This document shows positions 34,524 to 42,033 of a stretch of DNA of 42,033 bases, in pieces. A model generated the notes under the pieces. The model was not told the DNA's origin. It did not search any database and saw only the letters and a list, made by a program, of their open reading frames with translations. The stretch comes from Roseivivax marinus (GTDB lineage: Bacteria > Pseudomonadota > Alphaproteobacteria > Rhodobacterales > Rhodobacteraceae), in the NCBI RefSeq assembly GCF_900109705.1, contig NZ_FOAI01000021.1, positions 1 to 42,033 of the forward strand. The letters are read 5' to 3'. Made by a program: the position numbers and the translations under genes. The stretch's first letter is position 1, and every line of letters starts with the position of its first letter.

Positions 34524-35468
34524 TCAGGCGGCGCGGGCGCGCAGGGTCTCCTGCACGGCCAGCACGTTCTTCGCCATCTTCTCGGACGCGGCGTCGATCA
34601 TCTTGCCGTCGAGGCTGGCCGCGCCCTTGCCCTGGGCAGCGGCCTCCTCGAGAGCCTTGAGGATCTTCTCGGCGCGCTCGACCTCGGCGTCGGTGGGCGA
34701 ATACTCATCGTTTGCCAGCTCGATCTGGCTCGGGTGGATCGCCCACTTGCCCTCGATGCCCAGCGCAGCGCCACGCTTGCAGGCATCCCGAAAGCCGTCG
34801 GGATCGCTGAAGTCGCCGAAGGGTCCATCGATGGGACGAATGCCGTAAGCGCGACAGGCGGTGGTCATCCGGCTGAGCGCCGCGTGCCACTGGTCGCCCG
34901 GGTAGTTCGGGTTCAGGCCACCGATGTTGACCGTGCGCGCCTTGTGGAACGCCGCGTAGTCGGCCACCCCGAAATGCATTGCCTCGAGCCGCGAGGGCGC
35001 GGCGGCGATCGCCTCGACATTGGCCATGCCGAGCGGTGTCTCGATCAGCGCCTCGATACCCACCTGCCGGTCGTAGCCCATGGCCATTTCGATCTGGTTG
35101 AGCATCGCCTCGACCATGTAGACGTCCTGCGGCAGCCCGACCTTGGGGATCAGCACCACGTCGAGGAACTGCCCGGCCTGCTCCATCACGTCGACCACGT
35201 CACGGTACATGTAATGGGTGTCGAGGCCGTTGATCCGGACGCTGGTGACCTTGTTCTTGCCGCGCCAGTCGATCTCGTTGAGCGCCTGAATCGCGTTCTT
35301 GCGCGCCTGCTCCTTGTCGTTCGGCGCGACGGCGTCCTCAAGGTCGAGGAACACCACGTCCGCTGCGCTGTCAGCAGCCTTCCGCACCATCTCCATGTTC
35401 GAGGCCGGGACCGCCAGCGTGGATCTCTGAAGGCGGTTGGTGCGCATTCCGTGAACTGTGTGGGACAT
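34524..35468 (-). CDS. mcl: L-malyl-CoA/beta-methylmalyl-CoA lyase
   Basis: 314 residues of the CitE-like TIM-barrel family. Visible motifs are RSTLAVPASNMEMVRKA, the metal-binding region VVFLDLEDAVAPNDK, ALIETPLGMANVEAIAA, and MHFGVADYAAF. It cleaves malyl-CoA to acetyl-CoA and glyoxylate, the last step of the serine cycle. The same protein type also acts in ethylmalonyl-CoA and 3-hydroxypropionate chemistry. Between sga (six bases) and mtkA it is clearly part of the serine-cycle operon. An internal ATG (residue 8) is an alternative start. Confidence 0.95.
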   Translation of the reverse strand: MSHTVHGMRTNRLQRSTLAVPASNMEMVRKAADSAADVVFLDLEDAVAPNDKEQARKNAIQALNEIDWRGKNKVTSVRINGLDTHYMYRDVVDVMEQAGQFLDVVLIPKVGLPQDVYMVEAMLNQIEMAMGYDRQVGIEALIETPLGMANVEAIAAAPSRLEAMHFGVADYAAFHKARTVNIGGLNPNYPGDQWHAALSRMTTACRAYGIRPIDGPFGDFSDPDGFRDACKRGAALGIEGKWAIHPSQIELANDEYSPTDAEVERAEKILKALEEAAAQGKGAASLDGKMIDAASEKMAKNVLAVQETLRARAA

Positions 35469-35474
35469 CTGCGA

Positions 35475-36668
35475 TTACTCCGCGGCCATAGTCTGCGCGC
35501 GCGCCGCGGCGCCGGTGAAGTGCGCGACCGCCGCGCCGGTGCCCGAGCCCGGCTTCACGTCGAAGCCCGCGTCGATCATCGCCATCTCGGCCACGCCGAG
35601 CGCGGTCATCACCATGCCCTCGTTGAGCCAGCCCAGGTGGCCGATGCGGAAGACCTTGCCCATCACCTTGTCGAGTCCGGTGCCGAGCGAGGTGTTGTAG
35701 CGGCTGTAGGCCGTCGAGATCACGTCGCGGGCGTCCTTGTCCTCGGGCACGACGATGGCCGACACGGTGTCGGACCACAGCTCGGGCCGCTTGGCGCAGA
35801 GCTTGAGGCCCCAGGCATCGACCGCGGCCCGGACCCCCGAGGCGAGGTGCCGGTGCCGGGCCCAGACATTCTCGAGCCCCTCGTCGAGCAGCATGTCGCA
35901 GGACACGTCGAGCCCGCGAAGGATTTGCGTCGCGGGCGTGTAGGGGAAATAGCCGTTGTCGTTGTGCTTCATCTGGTCCTCGAACGAGAAGAAGCAGCGG
36001 CCGAACTCCGCGGTCTTGTGCGCCTCGAGCGCCCATTTGCTGACCGACAGGATGCCGAGGCCCGCAGGCAGCATGAAGCCCTTTTGGGAGCCCGACACCG
36101 CGCAATCGACGCCCCAGGCATCCTGGTCGAACTCGATCGAGCCCACCGAGGACACGCCGTCGACCATGAGAAGCGCGGGGTGGTTCGCGTCGTCGAGCGC
36201 GCGGCGCACGCCCGCGATATCCGAGGTCACGCCGGTGGCGGTCTCGTTGTGGGTGGCGAAGACAGCCTTGTAATCGTGCGTCTTGTCGGCCTTCAGCCGC
36301 TCGGCATACTTTTCGACCGGGACGCCCTCGCCCCACTCGCAATCGATGACATCCACGTCGAGGCCCATGCGGATCGCCATGTCGGCCCAGAGATTCGAGA
36401 ACTGGCCGAAACGGCTCATCAGGACCTTGTCGCCTGGCGACAGCGTATTCTGGATCGCCGCCTCCCAGGCGCCTGTGCCCGAGGAGGGGTAGAGGAACAC
36501 CCGGCCCGAGGTGTTGCGGAAGACCTTCTGCACCTTCTCGAAGATCGGCTTCGTCAGTTCGGGGAAGTCCGGCGCGCGCATGTCCTGCATCGCGACGTTC
36601 ATGGCCATGCGGACGCGCTCGGGCACGTTCGTGGGGCCGGGAATGCAAAGGTGGGTGTATCCGGGCAT
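35475..36668 (-). CDS. sgaA: Serine-glyoxylate aminotransferase
   Basis: 397 residues, class V aminotransferase fold. The PLP Lys is in VSGSQKGFM near residue 195. GPTNVPERVRMAMN at the N-terminus and FLYPSSGTGAWEAAIQN are family typical. It converts serine and glyoxylate to hydroxypyruvate and glycine, which closes the C1 loop with GlyA. It is the first gene of the operon, with a strong site (AGGAG) before ATG 36668. A dedicated promoter should lie in 36669-36880, the gap shared with the divergent sodium channel gene. Confidence 0.96.
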   Translation of the reverse strand: MPGYTHLCIPGPTNVPERVRMAMNVAMQDMRAPDFPELTKPIFEKVQKVFRNTSGRVFLYPSSGTGAWEAAIQNTLSPGDKVLMSRFGQFSNLWADMAIRMGLDVDVIDCEWGEGVPVEKYAERLKADKTHDYKAVFATHNETATGVTSDIAGVRRALDDANHPALLMVDGVSSVGSIEFDQDAWGVDCAVSGSQKGFMLPAGLGILSVSKWALEAHKTAEFGRCFFSFEDQMKHNDNGYFPYTPATQILRGLDVSCDMLLDEGLENVWARHRHLASGVRAAVDAWGLKLCAKRPELWSDTVSAIVVPEDKDARDVISTAYSRYNTSLGTGLDKVMGKVFRIGHLGWLNEGMVMTALGVAEMAMIDAGFDVKPGSGTGAAVAHFTGAAARAQTMAAE

Positions 36669-36880
36669 GTCGCGCTCCTCCCTTGGGCGTGATGCATCGT
36701 GTCTCTGTCCTGGTCAGGATGCGCGCGGGCGGCCCGCGCTCCCACACACCGACGGATAGGATTCGCGCGCCCGGGGGTGGGGGGCGCCTACCCGTTGAGG
36801 GGCGCCCGGCCTCTGCCTTGCAGCCGCCCGGGCCCATCCCCATAGAGATGCTGCAACCGCAAAAGTTTCAGGACAGGACC

Positions 36881-37654
36881 ATGACGGCCCGACAGCGCCT
36901 CGCCGCCCTTCTCGACCGCCCGGTAACCCGCAACGCGATCACGGCCGTGATCCTGTTCAACGCCGTGATCCTGGGGTTCGAGACCTCGGACGCGGTGATG
37001 GCCGCCGCCGGCCCGCTGATCGTCACGCTGGATTGGCTGTGCCTCGCCGTCTTCGTTCTCGAGATCGTGGCCAAGATCGTGGCACGCGGCCCGGCCTTCT
37101 TCCGCTCGGGGTGGAACGTGTTCGACTTCGCCGTGGTCGCGGTGGCGCTGGTGCCGGACGTGCACGGGCTGTCGGTGCTGCGCGCGCTGCGGATCCTGAG
37201 GCTGCTGCGCCTGATCTCGGTCGCGCCGACCCTGCGCCGCGTGGTCGAGGGCCTGATCGCGGCGCTTCCGGGGATGGCCTCGGTCTTCCTGCTGATGGCG
37301 CTGATCTTCTACATCGCCTCGGTCATGGCGACGACGCTCTTCGGCGAGAGCTTTCCCGAGTGGTTCGGCTCGATCGCGGTGTCGGCCTACTCGCTGTTCC
37401 AGATCATGACGCTTGAAAGCTGGTCCATGGGCATCGTGCGCCCGGTGATGGAGGTCTACCCCTTCGCCTGGCTGTTCTTCGTGCCGTTCATCCTGGTGAC
37501 CACCTTTGCCGTGGTGAACCTCGTCGTGGGCCTGATCGTGAACTCCATGCAGGAGGCGCATTCCGAGGAATCGGAGGCCGCGACCACGGATTACCGCGAC
37601 GAGGTGCTGCGCCGCCTCGAGGCGATCGAGCGCCGGCTGCCCGAACGGGACTGA
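36881..37654 (+). CDS. Bacterial voltage-gated sodium channel (NavBac type)
   Basis: 257 residues with six membrane segments (S1-S6), as in NaChBac. The S4 voltage sensor carries arginines at every third position (RALRILRLLRLISVAPTLRR). The selectivity filter is TLESWSM, the sodium-selective NavBac signature. S6 is FVPFILVTTFAVVNLVVGLI, followed by a short acidic C-terminal coiled coil. ATG 36881 is chosen over 36848 and 36683 because family members start just before S1 and AGGAC precedes it. Such channels are known from alkaliphiles and marine bacteria, consistent with a marine or saline habitat. It is not functionally tied to the C1 genes as far as can be seen. Confidence 0.93.
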   Translation: MTARQRLAALLDRPVTRNAITAVILFNAVILGFETSDAVMAAAGPLIVTLDWLCLAVFVLEIVAKIVARGPAFFRSGWNVFDFAVVAVALVPDVHGLSVLRALRILRLLRLISVAPTLRRVVEGLIAALPGMASVFLLMALIFYIASVMATTLFGESFPEWFGSIAVSAYSLFQIMTLESWSMGIVRPVMEVYPFAWLFFVPFILVTTFAVVNLVVGLIVNSMQEAHSEESEAATTDYRDEVLRRLEAIERRLPERD

Positions 37655-37866
37655 CCGGGCCGCGTCGGTCCGTGCGAAGCGCTGGCACCGGCGGACGGAC
37701 GCCTCCGGCGGGAGTATTTGGAACGAGAAGAAGGTGGCGCGTCGCGCGATATGCCGGAACTTCGGGCGGGACGTCGGGCGTCGACTGCCCTTGACTGGAA
37801 GTAGCGCGATGGCATCGGCTGGTCAGCGGGCCGCGTTCGGGAGCATGGGGGCGGACGATCCCGTCC

Positions 37867-38535
37867 TCAGCCCTCGACTTCGCGCGAGTAGATCGCGACT
37901 GCCATGGCCCGATTCCGCACGCCGAGCTTCTCGTAGAGGTTCTTGAGGTGATATTTCACCGTGTTCTCCGAGATACCGGTGCGGTTGGCGATCTGCTGGT
38001 TGGTCCAGCCCCGCGCCAGCACGTCGAGCAGCTCGCGCTCGCGCACGGTCAGGCTTGCCAGCGGCGTGTCGTTGATCGCGGTCACGTCGATGAAGGGCAC
38101 GCAGATGCGGCCATTGGCGACCGCGTGCAGCGTGTCGAAAAGCACCGAGGGATCGTCGAACTGGTAGCAGTAACCCTGCGCGCCCAGCCGCACCGCCTGC
38201 CGCACCGTGCCGAGATCGCGGGTGTTGGAGAACACCGTCACCGGCTCGGTCCGGCCCGCCGCGCGCCAGGCGCGCAGAATCTCGGCGGCGCCGATATCGG
38301 TCGTCTGCCACGCCACCACGGCCACGTCGAAACTGCCGCGCGGGGCCTCGAGAAGCGCCGCGCCGGATTCGCAGGACGCCGAGAGCTCGAAGCGCGGATC
38401 GCCCGCGAAGCAGACGCCGAGCGCCGAGACGACGAGCGGGTTGGGCTCCACGAGATGCACGCGCACGGGATGCGCGCCCGCGACGTCCGCGGGCGGCACG
38501 GCCTCTGCCGGCAGCGTCCTGGGCGTCATGTTCAT
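37867..38535 (-). CDS. LuxR/FixJ-type regulator with degenerate receiver domain
   Basis: 222 residues from ATG 38535, preceded by the strong GGAGGAGA site; ATG 38571 would add 12 acidic residues but lacks a site. Residues about 23-140 have a receiver-like fold ([20 protein letters not shown]...[11 protein letters not shown]...VTVFSNTRD...[13 protein letters not shown]). The phosphoacceptor Asp position is Ala/Trp (about 75-76), the acidic pair is reduced to one Glu, and the conserved Lys is Gln. It therefore cannot be phosphorylated in the usual way. The C-terminal HTH is complete ([40 protein letters not shown]). Divergent from ftfL, it is a plausible local regulator of C1 genes. Confidence 0.9.
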   Translation of the reverse strand: MNMTPRTLPAEAVPPADVAGAHPVRVHLVEPNPLVVSALGVCFAGDPRFELSASCESGAALLEAPRGSFDVAVVAWQTTDIGAAEILRAWRAAGRTEPVTVFSNTRDLGTVRQAVRLGAQGYCYQFDDPSVLFDTLHAVANGRICVPFIDVTAINDTPLASLTVRERELLDVLARGWTNQQIANRTGISENTVKYHLKNLYEKLGVRNRAMAVAIYSREVEG

Positions 38536-38875
38536 CGCGGTCTCCTCCGTCCCGTCATCGTCATCCGTCATGTCCGTTCAGTGCGGCGTCAGCCGTCGCC
38601 GCGTCCCTCCCCCGGTCGCCGCTCCACGCGCCTCGACGCCCGCGAAACGGCGGGCGGTCCACCAAAGGTTGCGGGCCGGGGTCACGAAGTCACGGTATTC
38701 TTGGGTATTCTTCCGCCGCGGCGCGGCATTCGGGGGCCCGACTGCCGGAACGGGTAGGCGCCCTGCCCCCGAGGGGATGGAAAGTGACGCCCGACCCGGC
38801 GAAGTGCCGTCTGAAGCGTTGTCCGCGGCCGACATTCCATGCTTCATGCGGCCAAAACCTGCGCGGGAGGACCAC
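38536..38875. other. Intergenic control region between the LuxR gene and ftfL
   Basis: About 340 bases with no supported gene. It contains a 10-base-phased direct repeat (38694-38712), listed separately, and must hold the ftfL promoter. The frame of ftfL stays open through here, but its codons do not look like the family. Confidence 0.6.
38694..38712. repeat. Direct repeat GGTATTCTT x2 with 10-bp period
   Basis: GGTATTCTT occurs at 38694-38702 and 38704-38712, that is, exactly one helical turn apart. Same-face half-sites between a LuxR-type regulator gene and its divergent neighbour look like an operator. Binding by that regulator is inference. Confidence 0.45.
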
Positions 38876-40552
38876 ATGGCACCGAAATCCGACATCGAAA
38901 TCGCCCGCGCGGCGCAGAAACGGCCGATCCAGGAGATCGGCGAGGCCCTGGGCATCGGGTCCGAGCACCTGCTGCCCTACGGCCACGACAAGGCGAAGGT
39001 CAGCCAGCATTTCATCGACGGGCTGGCCGACCGGCCCGACGGCAAGCTGATCCTGGTGACCGCGATCAACCCCACACCCGCGGGCGAGGGCAAGACCACC
39101 ACGACGGTGGGCCTCGGTGACGGTCTGAACGCGATCGGGAGGAAGGCCGCGATCTGTATCCGCGAAGCCTCGCTCGGTCCTAACTTCGGAATGAAGGGCG
39201 GCGCGGCGGGCGGCGGCTACGCACAGGTCGTGCCGATGGAGGACATGAACCTCCATTTCACCGGGGACTTCCACGCGATCACCAGCGCCCACAACCTGCT
39301 GTCGGCGATGATCGACAACCACGTCTACTGGGGCAACGAGCAGGAGATCGACACCCGCCGGGTCACCTGGCGCCGCGTGCTCGACATGAACGACCGGGCG
39401 CTGCGGCAGGTGACCACGTCGCTCGGCGGCGTCGCCAACGGCTTCCCGCGCGAGACCGGCTTCGACATCACCGTCGCCTCCGAAGTCATGGCGATCCTCT
39501 GCCTCGCGTCCGATTTGTCGGACCTCCAGGACCGGTTGGGGGCCATGATCGTCGCCTACCGCCGCGACAAGACGCCGGTCTACGCCCGGGACATCAAGGC
39601 CGACGGCGCGATGACGGTGCTCTTGCGCGACGCGATGCAGCCGAACCTCGTGCAGACGCTCGAGAACAATCCGGCCTTCGTGCACGGCGGGCCGTTCGCC
39701 AACATCGCGCATGGCTGCAACTCGGTGATCGCCACGAAGACGGCGCTGAAGCTGGCCGACTACGTGGTAACGGAGGCGGGCTTCGGTGCGGATCTCGGCG
39801 CCGAGAAGTTCATGAACATCAAGTGCCGCAAGGCCGGCCTCGCCCCCGACTGCGTGGTGCTGGTGGCCACGGTGCGCGCCATGAAGATGAACGGCGGGGT
39901 GGCCAAGGCCGATCTCGGAACCGAGAACGTGGACGCGGTGAAGGCCGGCTGCGCCAATCTCGGGCGGCACATCGAGAACGTGACCGGCTTCGGCGTGCCG
40001 GTGGTCGTGGGCATAAATCACTTCGCCGGCGACACCGACGCGGAGGTGCAGGCGGTGAAGGACTACGTGGCCGGCCAGGGCGCGGAGGCGATCCTCTGCA
40101 AGCACTGGGCCGACGGTTCGAAGGGCATGACCGAGATGGCGACCCGCGTGGCCGAGATCGCCGATGGGGGCAGCGCGAACTTCTCGACGCTCTACCCCGA
40201 CGACATGGGGCTGATGGAGAAGATCGAGACGGTTGCACAGAAGATCTACCGCGCCGGATCGGTCAGCGCCGACAGCAAGGTGCGCAAGCAGCTCGCCGAG
40301 TGGGAGGAACAGGGCCACGGCGCCCTGCCCGTCTGCATGGCCAAGACGCAGTATTCGTTCTCGACCGACCCGACGCAGCGCGGTGCGCCCGAGGGCTTCG
40401 ACCTGCCGGTGCGCGAGGTCCGGCTCTCGGCCGGCGCGGGCTTTGTCGTTGCGATCTGCGGAGAGATCATGACCATGCCCGGCCTGCCCCGCCAGCCCGC
40501 TGCCGAGAGCATCCGCATCGGGCCGGACGGCGAGGTCGAGGGGCTGTTCTGA
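38876..40552 (+). CDS. ftfL: Formate-tetrahydrofolate ligase
   Basis: 558 residues, normal length for Fhs/FtfL. The ATP-binding loop [14 protein letters not shown] lies near residue 68. The family signatures [20 protein letters not shown] and [15 protein letters not shown] follow. It makes 10-formyl-THF from formate and THF with ATP, the entry of formate into C1 assimilation. ATG 38876 is fixed by GGGAGG (38865-38870) and by the family N-terminus; the longer open frame upstream is non-coding. It is followed by folD 97 bases downstream, so the two may be one unit. Confidence 0.97.
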   Translation: MAPKSDIEIARAAQKRPIQEIGEALGIGSEHLLPYGHDKAKVSQHFIDGLADRPDGKLILVTAINPTPAGEGKTTTTVGLGDGLNAIGRKAAICIREASLGPNFGMKGGAAGGGYAQVVPMEDMNLHFTGDFHAITSAHNLLSAMIDNHVYWGNEQEIDTRRVTWRRVLDMNDRALRQVTTSLGGVANGFPRETGFDITVASEVMAILCLASDLSDLQDRLGAMIVAYRRDKTPVYARDIKADGAMTVLLRDAMQPNLVQTLENNPAFVHGGPFANIAHGCNSVIATKTALKLADYVVTEAGFGADLGAEKFMNIKCRKAGLAPDCVVLVATVRAMKMNGGVAKADLGTENVDAVKAGCANLGRHIENVTGFGVPVVVGINHFAGDTDAEVQAVKDYVAGQGAEAILCKHWADGSKGMTEMATRVAEIADGGSANFSTLYPDDMGLMEKIETVAQKIYRAGSVSADSKVRKQLAEWEEQGHGALPVCMAKTQYSFSTDPTQRGAPEGFDLPVREVRLSAGAGFVVAICGEIMTMPGLPRQPAAESIRIGPDGEVEGLF

Positions 40553-40571
40553 AGCCCCGCTCCCGACACAC

Positions 40572-40589
40572 GCCGCCCCGTCCGGCGGC
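40572..40589 (+). other. G+C-rich hairpin between ftfL and folD
   Basis: GCCGCC (40572-40577) and GGCGGC (40584-40589) pair around CCGTCC. It has no T tract. It could stabilise the ftfL mRNA end or modulate readthrough into folD. A further weak G+C-rich pairing lies at about 40592-40618. Confidence 0.3.
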
Positions 40590-40649
40590 CCCGCGCGTCC
40601 GTCCTGCGGCGGGCGCGCAGACACTTCGCAACATCGAACAGGAGACGCC

Positions 40650-41543
40650 ATGAGCGCGGACATCATCGACGGCAAGGCCTTCGCGGCCGAGGTGCGGACC
40701 CGCGTGGCGGAGCATGTCCGCCGCCTGACAGACGAGCACGGCATCGTTCCCGGCCTTGCCGTCGTGCTGGTGGGCGAGGACCCGGCCAGCCAGGTCTACG
40801 TGCGATCCAAGAACAAGCAGACCGTCGAGGCGGGGATGAACTCCTACGAGCACAAGCTGCCCGCCGACACGTCCGAGACCGATCTGCTGGCGCTGATTCG
40901 GCAACTGAACGAGGACCCCGCGGTGCACGGCATCCTCGTGCAGCTGCCCCTGCCCGATCACATGAACTCGGACATCGTGATCAACGCGATCTCGCCGGCC
41001 AAGGACGTGGACGGCTTCCACATCTCCAACGTGGGCCTTCTGGGTACCGGGCAGAAGAGCATGGTGCCCTGCACGCCGCTCGGCTGCCTGATGCTGCTGC
41101 GCGACCGCCTGGGGTCGCTGTCTGGGCTGAACGCGGTCGTACTGGGCCGGTCGAACATCGTCGGCAAGCCCATGGCGCAGCTGTTGCTGGGCGACAGCTG
41201 CACCGTGACCATCGCGCATTCCCGCACCAAGGACGTGGAGGCGGTATGCCGTGGCGCCGACATCCTCGTGGCCGCGGTGGGCCGACCGCAGATGGTGACG
41301 AAGGACTGGGTCAAGCCGGGCGCGACGGTAATCGACGTGGGCATCAACCGGATCGACGCGGGCGAGGGCAAGACCCGGCTCGTGGGCGATTGCGACTTCG
41401 ACAGCTGCGCGGAGGTCGCGGGTGCGATCACGCCGGTGCCGGGCGGAGTCGGACCGATGACGATCGCGTGCCTGCTGGCGAACACCGTGACGGCGTGCTG
41501 CCGGGCGAACGGGTTGGCCGAGCCGGACGACCTGACCGCCTGA
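40650..41543 (+). CDS. folD: Bifunctional methylene-THF dehydrogenase/methenyl-THF cyclohydrolase
   Basis: 297 residues. The substrate-binding site includes YVRSKNKQ with the catalytic Lys54. [12 protein letters not shown] and [13 protein letters not shown] are present, as are the NADP-binding [18 protein letters not shown] and the C-terminal [15 protein letters not shown]. It interconverts 10-formyl-THF and 5,10-methylene-THF, linking FtfL to GlyA. In many methylotrophs MtdA/Fch take this role; here FolD sits with FtfL. ATG 40650 has AGGAG seven bases upstream. It ends at a strong terminator. Confidence 0.98.
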   Translation: MSADIIDGKAFAAEVRTRVAEHVRRLTDEHGIVPGLAVVLVGEDPASQVYVRSKNKQTVEAGMNSYEHKLPADTSETDLLALIRQLNEDPAVHGILVQLPLPDHMNSDIVINAISPAKDVDGFHISNVGLLGTGQKSMVPCTPLGCLMLLRDRLGSLSGLNAVVLGRSNIVGKPMAQLLLGDSCTVTIAHSRTKDVEAVCRGADILVAAVGRPQMVTKDWVKPGATVIDVGINRIDAGEGKTRLVGDCDFDSCAEVAGAITPVPGGVGPMTIACLLANTVTACCRANGLAEPDDLTA

Positions 41544-41563
41544 TCCGTAGCTTCGGGAAAACG

Positions 41564-41600
41564 AAAAACGCCCTCCGACGCGGGTCGGAGGGCGTTTTTT
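41564..41600 (+). terminator. Strong rho-independent terminator of folD
   Basis: AAAAACGCCCTCCGAC (41564-41579) and its exact complement (41584-41599) form a 16-bp stem with a GCGG loop and a T tract (41595-41600). It lies 21 bases after the folD stop. The A tract on the other arm means that it can also stop minus-strand transcription. Confidence 0.95.
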
Positions 41601-41690
41601 AATGGTGCTCGGGCCGGGCGCGGGCGGCGTGGCCCGCTTGGGGAGTTGGAGGGCCGAGAGGTCACCGCTCCGCGCCCGTGCCGTCGCTTG

Positions 41691-41717
41691 CACCGCCCCG
41701 GGAGGAGCGGGGCGGTG
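41691..41717 (-). terminator. Hairpin after the glyA stop
   Basis: CACCGCCCCG (41691-41700) and CGGGGCGGTG (41708-41717) are exact complements with a seven-base loop, starting four bases beyond the glyA stop on the minus strand. It lacks a U tract, so it may be a partial terminator or an mRNA-protecting hairpin. Confidence 0.55.
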
Positions 41718-41721
41718 TGTC

Positions 41722-42033
41722 TCACGATTCCGGATAGATCGGGAAGCGGGCGAGCATCTCCGCGACCTCGGCGCGGACCTTGGCCTCGACGTCCGCGGTG
41801 TCGTCGGGGTTGGCCGCCAGCGCGTCCACGATCTCGACGATCCAGTCGGCGACCTGGCGGAACTCGGCCTCGCCGAAGCCGCGGGTCGTGCCGGCCGGCG
41901 TGCCGAGACGGATGCCGGAAGTCACCGTGGGCTTCTCCGGGTCGAACGGCACGCCGTTCTTGTTGCAGGTGATGTGCGCGCGGCCCAGGGCGGCCTCGGT
42001 CGCGTTGCCCTTCACGCCCTTGGGACGCAGGTC
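41722..42033 (-). CDS. glyA: Serine hydroxymethyltransferase, C-terminal part (cut by window edge)
   Basis: 103 residues visible; the frame is open to the window end. The visible part begins [20 protein letters not shown], then [15 protein letters not shown] and [20 protein letters not shown], which is the highly conserved C-terminal domain of SHMT (with the SGIRLGTPA motif). It makes serine from glycine and methylene-THF, feeding SgaA. It is convergent with folD. The active-site Lys lies upstream, outside the window. Confidence 0.97.
   Translation of the reverse strand, partial: DLRPKGVKGNATEAALGRAHITCNKNGVPFDPEKPTVTSGIRLGTPAGTTRGFGEAEFRQVADWIVEIVDALAANPDDTADVEAKVRAEVAEMLARFPIYPES

Noticed and set aside
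33294-36692. 1132-residue plus-strand open frame
   Set aside because: Antisense shadow of mtkA, mcl and sgaA.
1-42033. Mobile element, prophage, CRISPR or toxin system
   Set aside because: No transposase, integrase, phage gene, terminal inverted repeats or spaced repeats were found; the single antitoxin-like domain has no partner.

Overview
The window is a G+C-rich (roughly two-thirds G+C by eye) chromosomal segment. It most likely comes from an alphaproteobacterium of the order Rhodobacterales (Roseobacter/Paracoccus-type). The evidence is the rpoE-chrR pair facing an overlapping five-gene operon with an FAD oxidoreductase, DUF1365 and DUF3833, the homodimeric-type E1 PDH operon with lipoyl domains on both E2 and E3, a membrane-bound urate oxidase PuuD, and serine-cycle C1 genes. 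No species can be named. I see no rRNA, tRNA, CRISPR array, prophage or insertion sequence. Most of the segment reads as ordinary core chromosome.

Layout. 1-808 holds no convincing gene. 809-2516 has three tandem single-domain fasciclin (FAS1) exported proteins, followed by an RTX calcium-binding protein (2783-4084). A shared terminator separates this block from clpB (minus), which has a clear sigma-32-type promoter. Upstream of clpB lies a strange 520-residue acidic Ser/Glu/Ala-rich membrane-anchored protein (minus), divergent from pyrF. After a ~550 bp gene-poor stretch come a small conserved-looking protein, a Nudix hydrolase and a zinc-ribbon-bearing DinB polymerase. 12141-18187 is the singlet-oxygen/membrane-stress locus: sigma factor RpoE and its zinc anti-sigma ChrR (plus) diverge from an overlapping operon of FAD oxidoreductase, DUF1365, GPH/MFS transporter, DUF3833 and SDR (minus). 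An orphan antitoxin-like (MbcA/ParS/Xre toxin-binding) miniprotein follows.

18777-24615 is the pyruvate dehydrogenase operon (E1-E2-E3, minus) with two matching operator-like palindromes upstream. Then come rmuC, mutL, puuD with a divergent LysR regulator, and a rhodanese.

31429-42033 is a C1-assimilation region. The minus-strand operon sga-mcl-mtkA-mtkB-hprA encodes serine-glyoxylate aminotransferase, malyl-CoA lyase, malate-CoA ligase and hydroxypyruvate reductase. Formate-THF ligase and folD (plus) and glyA (minus, cut by the window edge) supply methylene-THF and serine. Together they form most of a serine cycle: formate -> formyl-THF -> methylene-THF -> serine -> hydroxypyruvate -> glycerate, with malate -> malyl-CoA -> glyoxylate + acetyl-CoA. 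Glycerate kinase, enolase, PEP carboxylase and malate dehydrogenase are not in the window. A NavBac-type sodium channel and a LuxR-type regulator with a degenerate receiver sit between the two C1 blocks; the regulator is a candidate local controller.

The best candidates for undescribed biology are the acidic low-complexity membrane protein at 6950-8512, the symmetric divergent sigma-factor control region at 16796-16878 (with a possible leaderless rpoE start), the paired operators upstream of aceE, the orphan antitoxin-like domain, and the pseudo-receiver LuxR protein beside formate-THF ligase.
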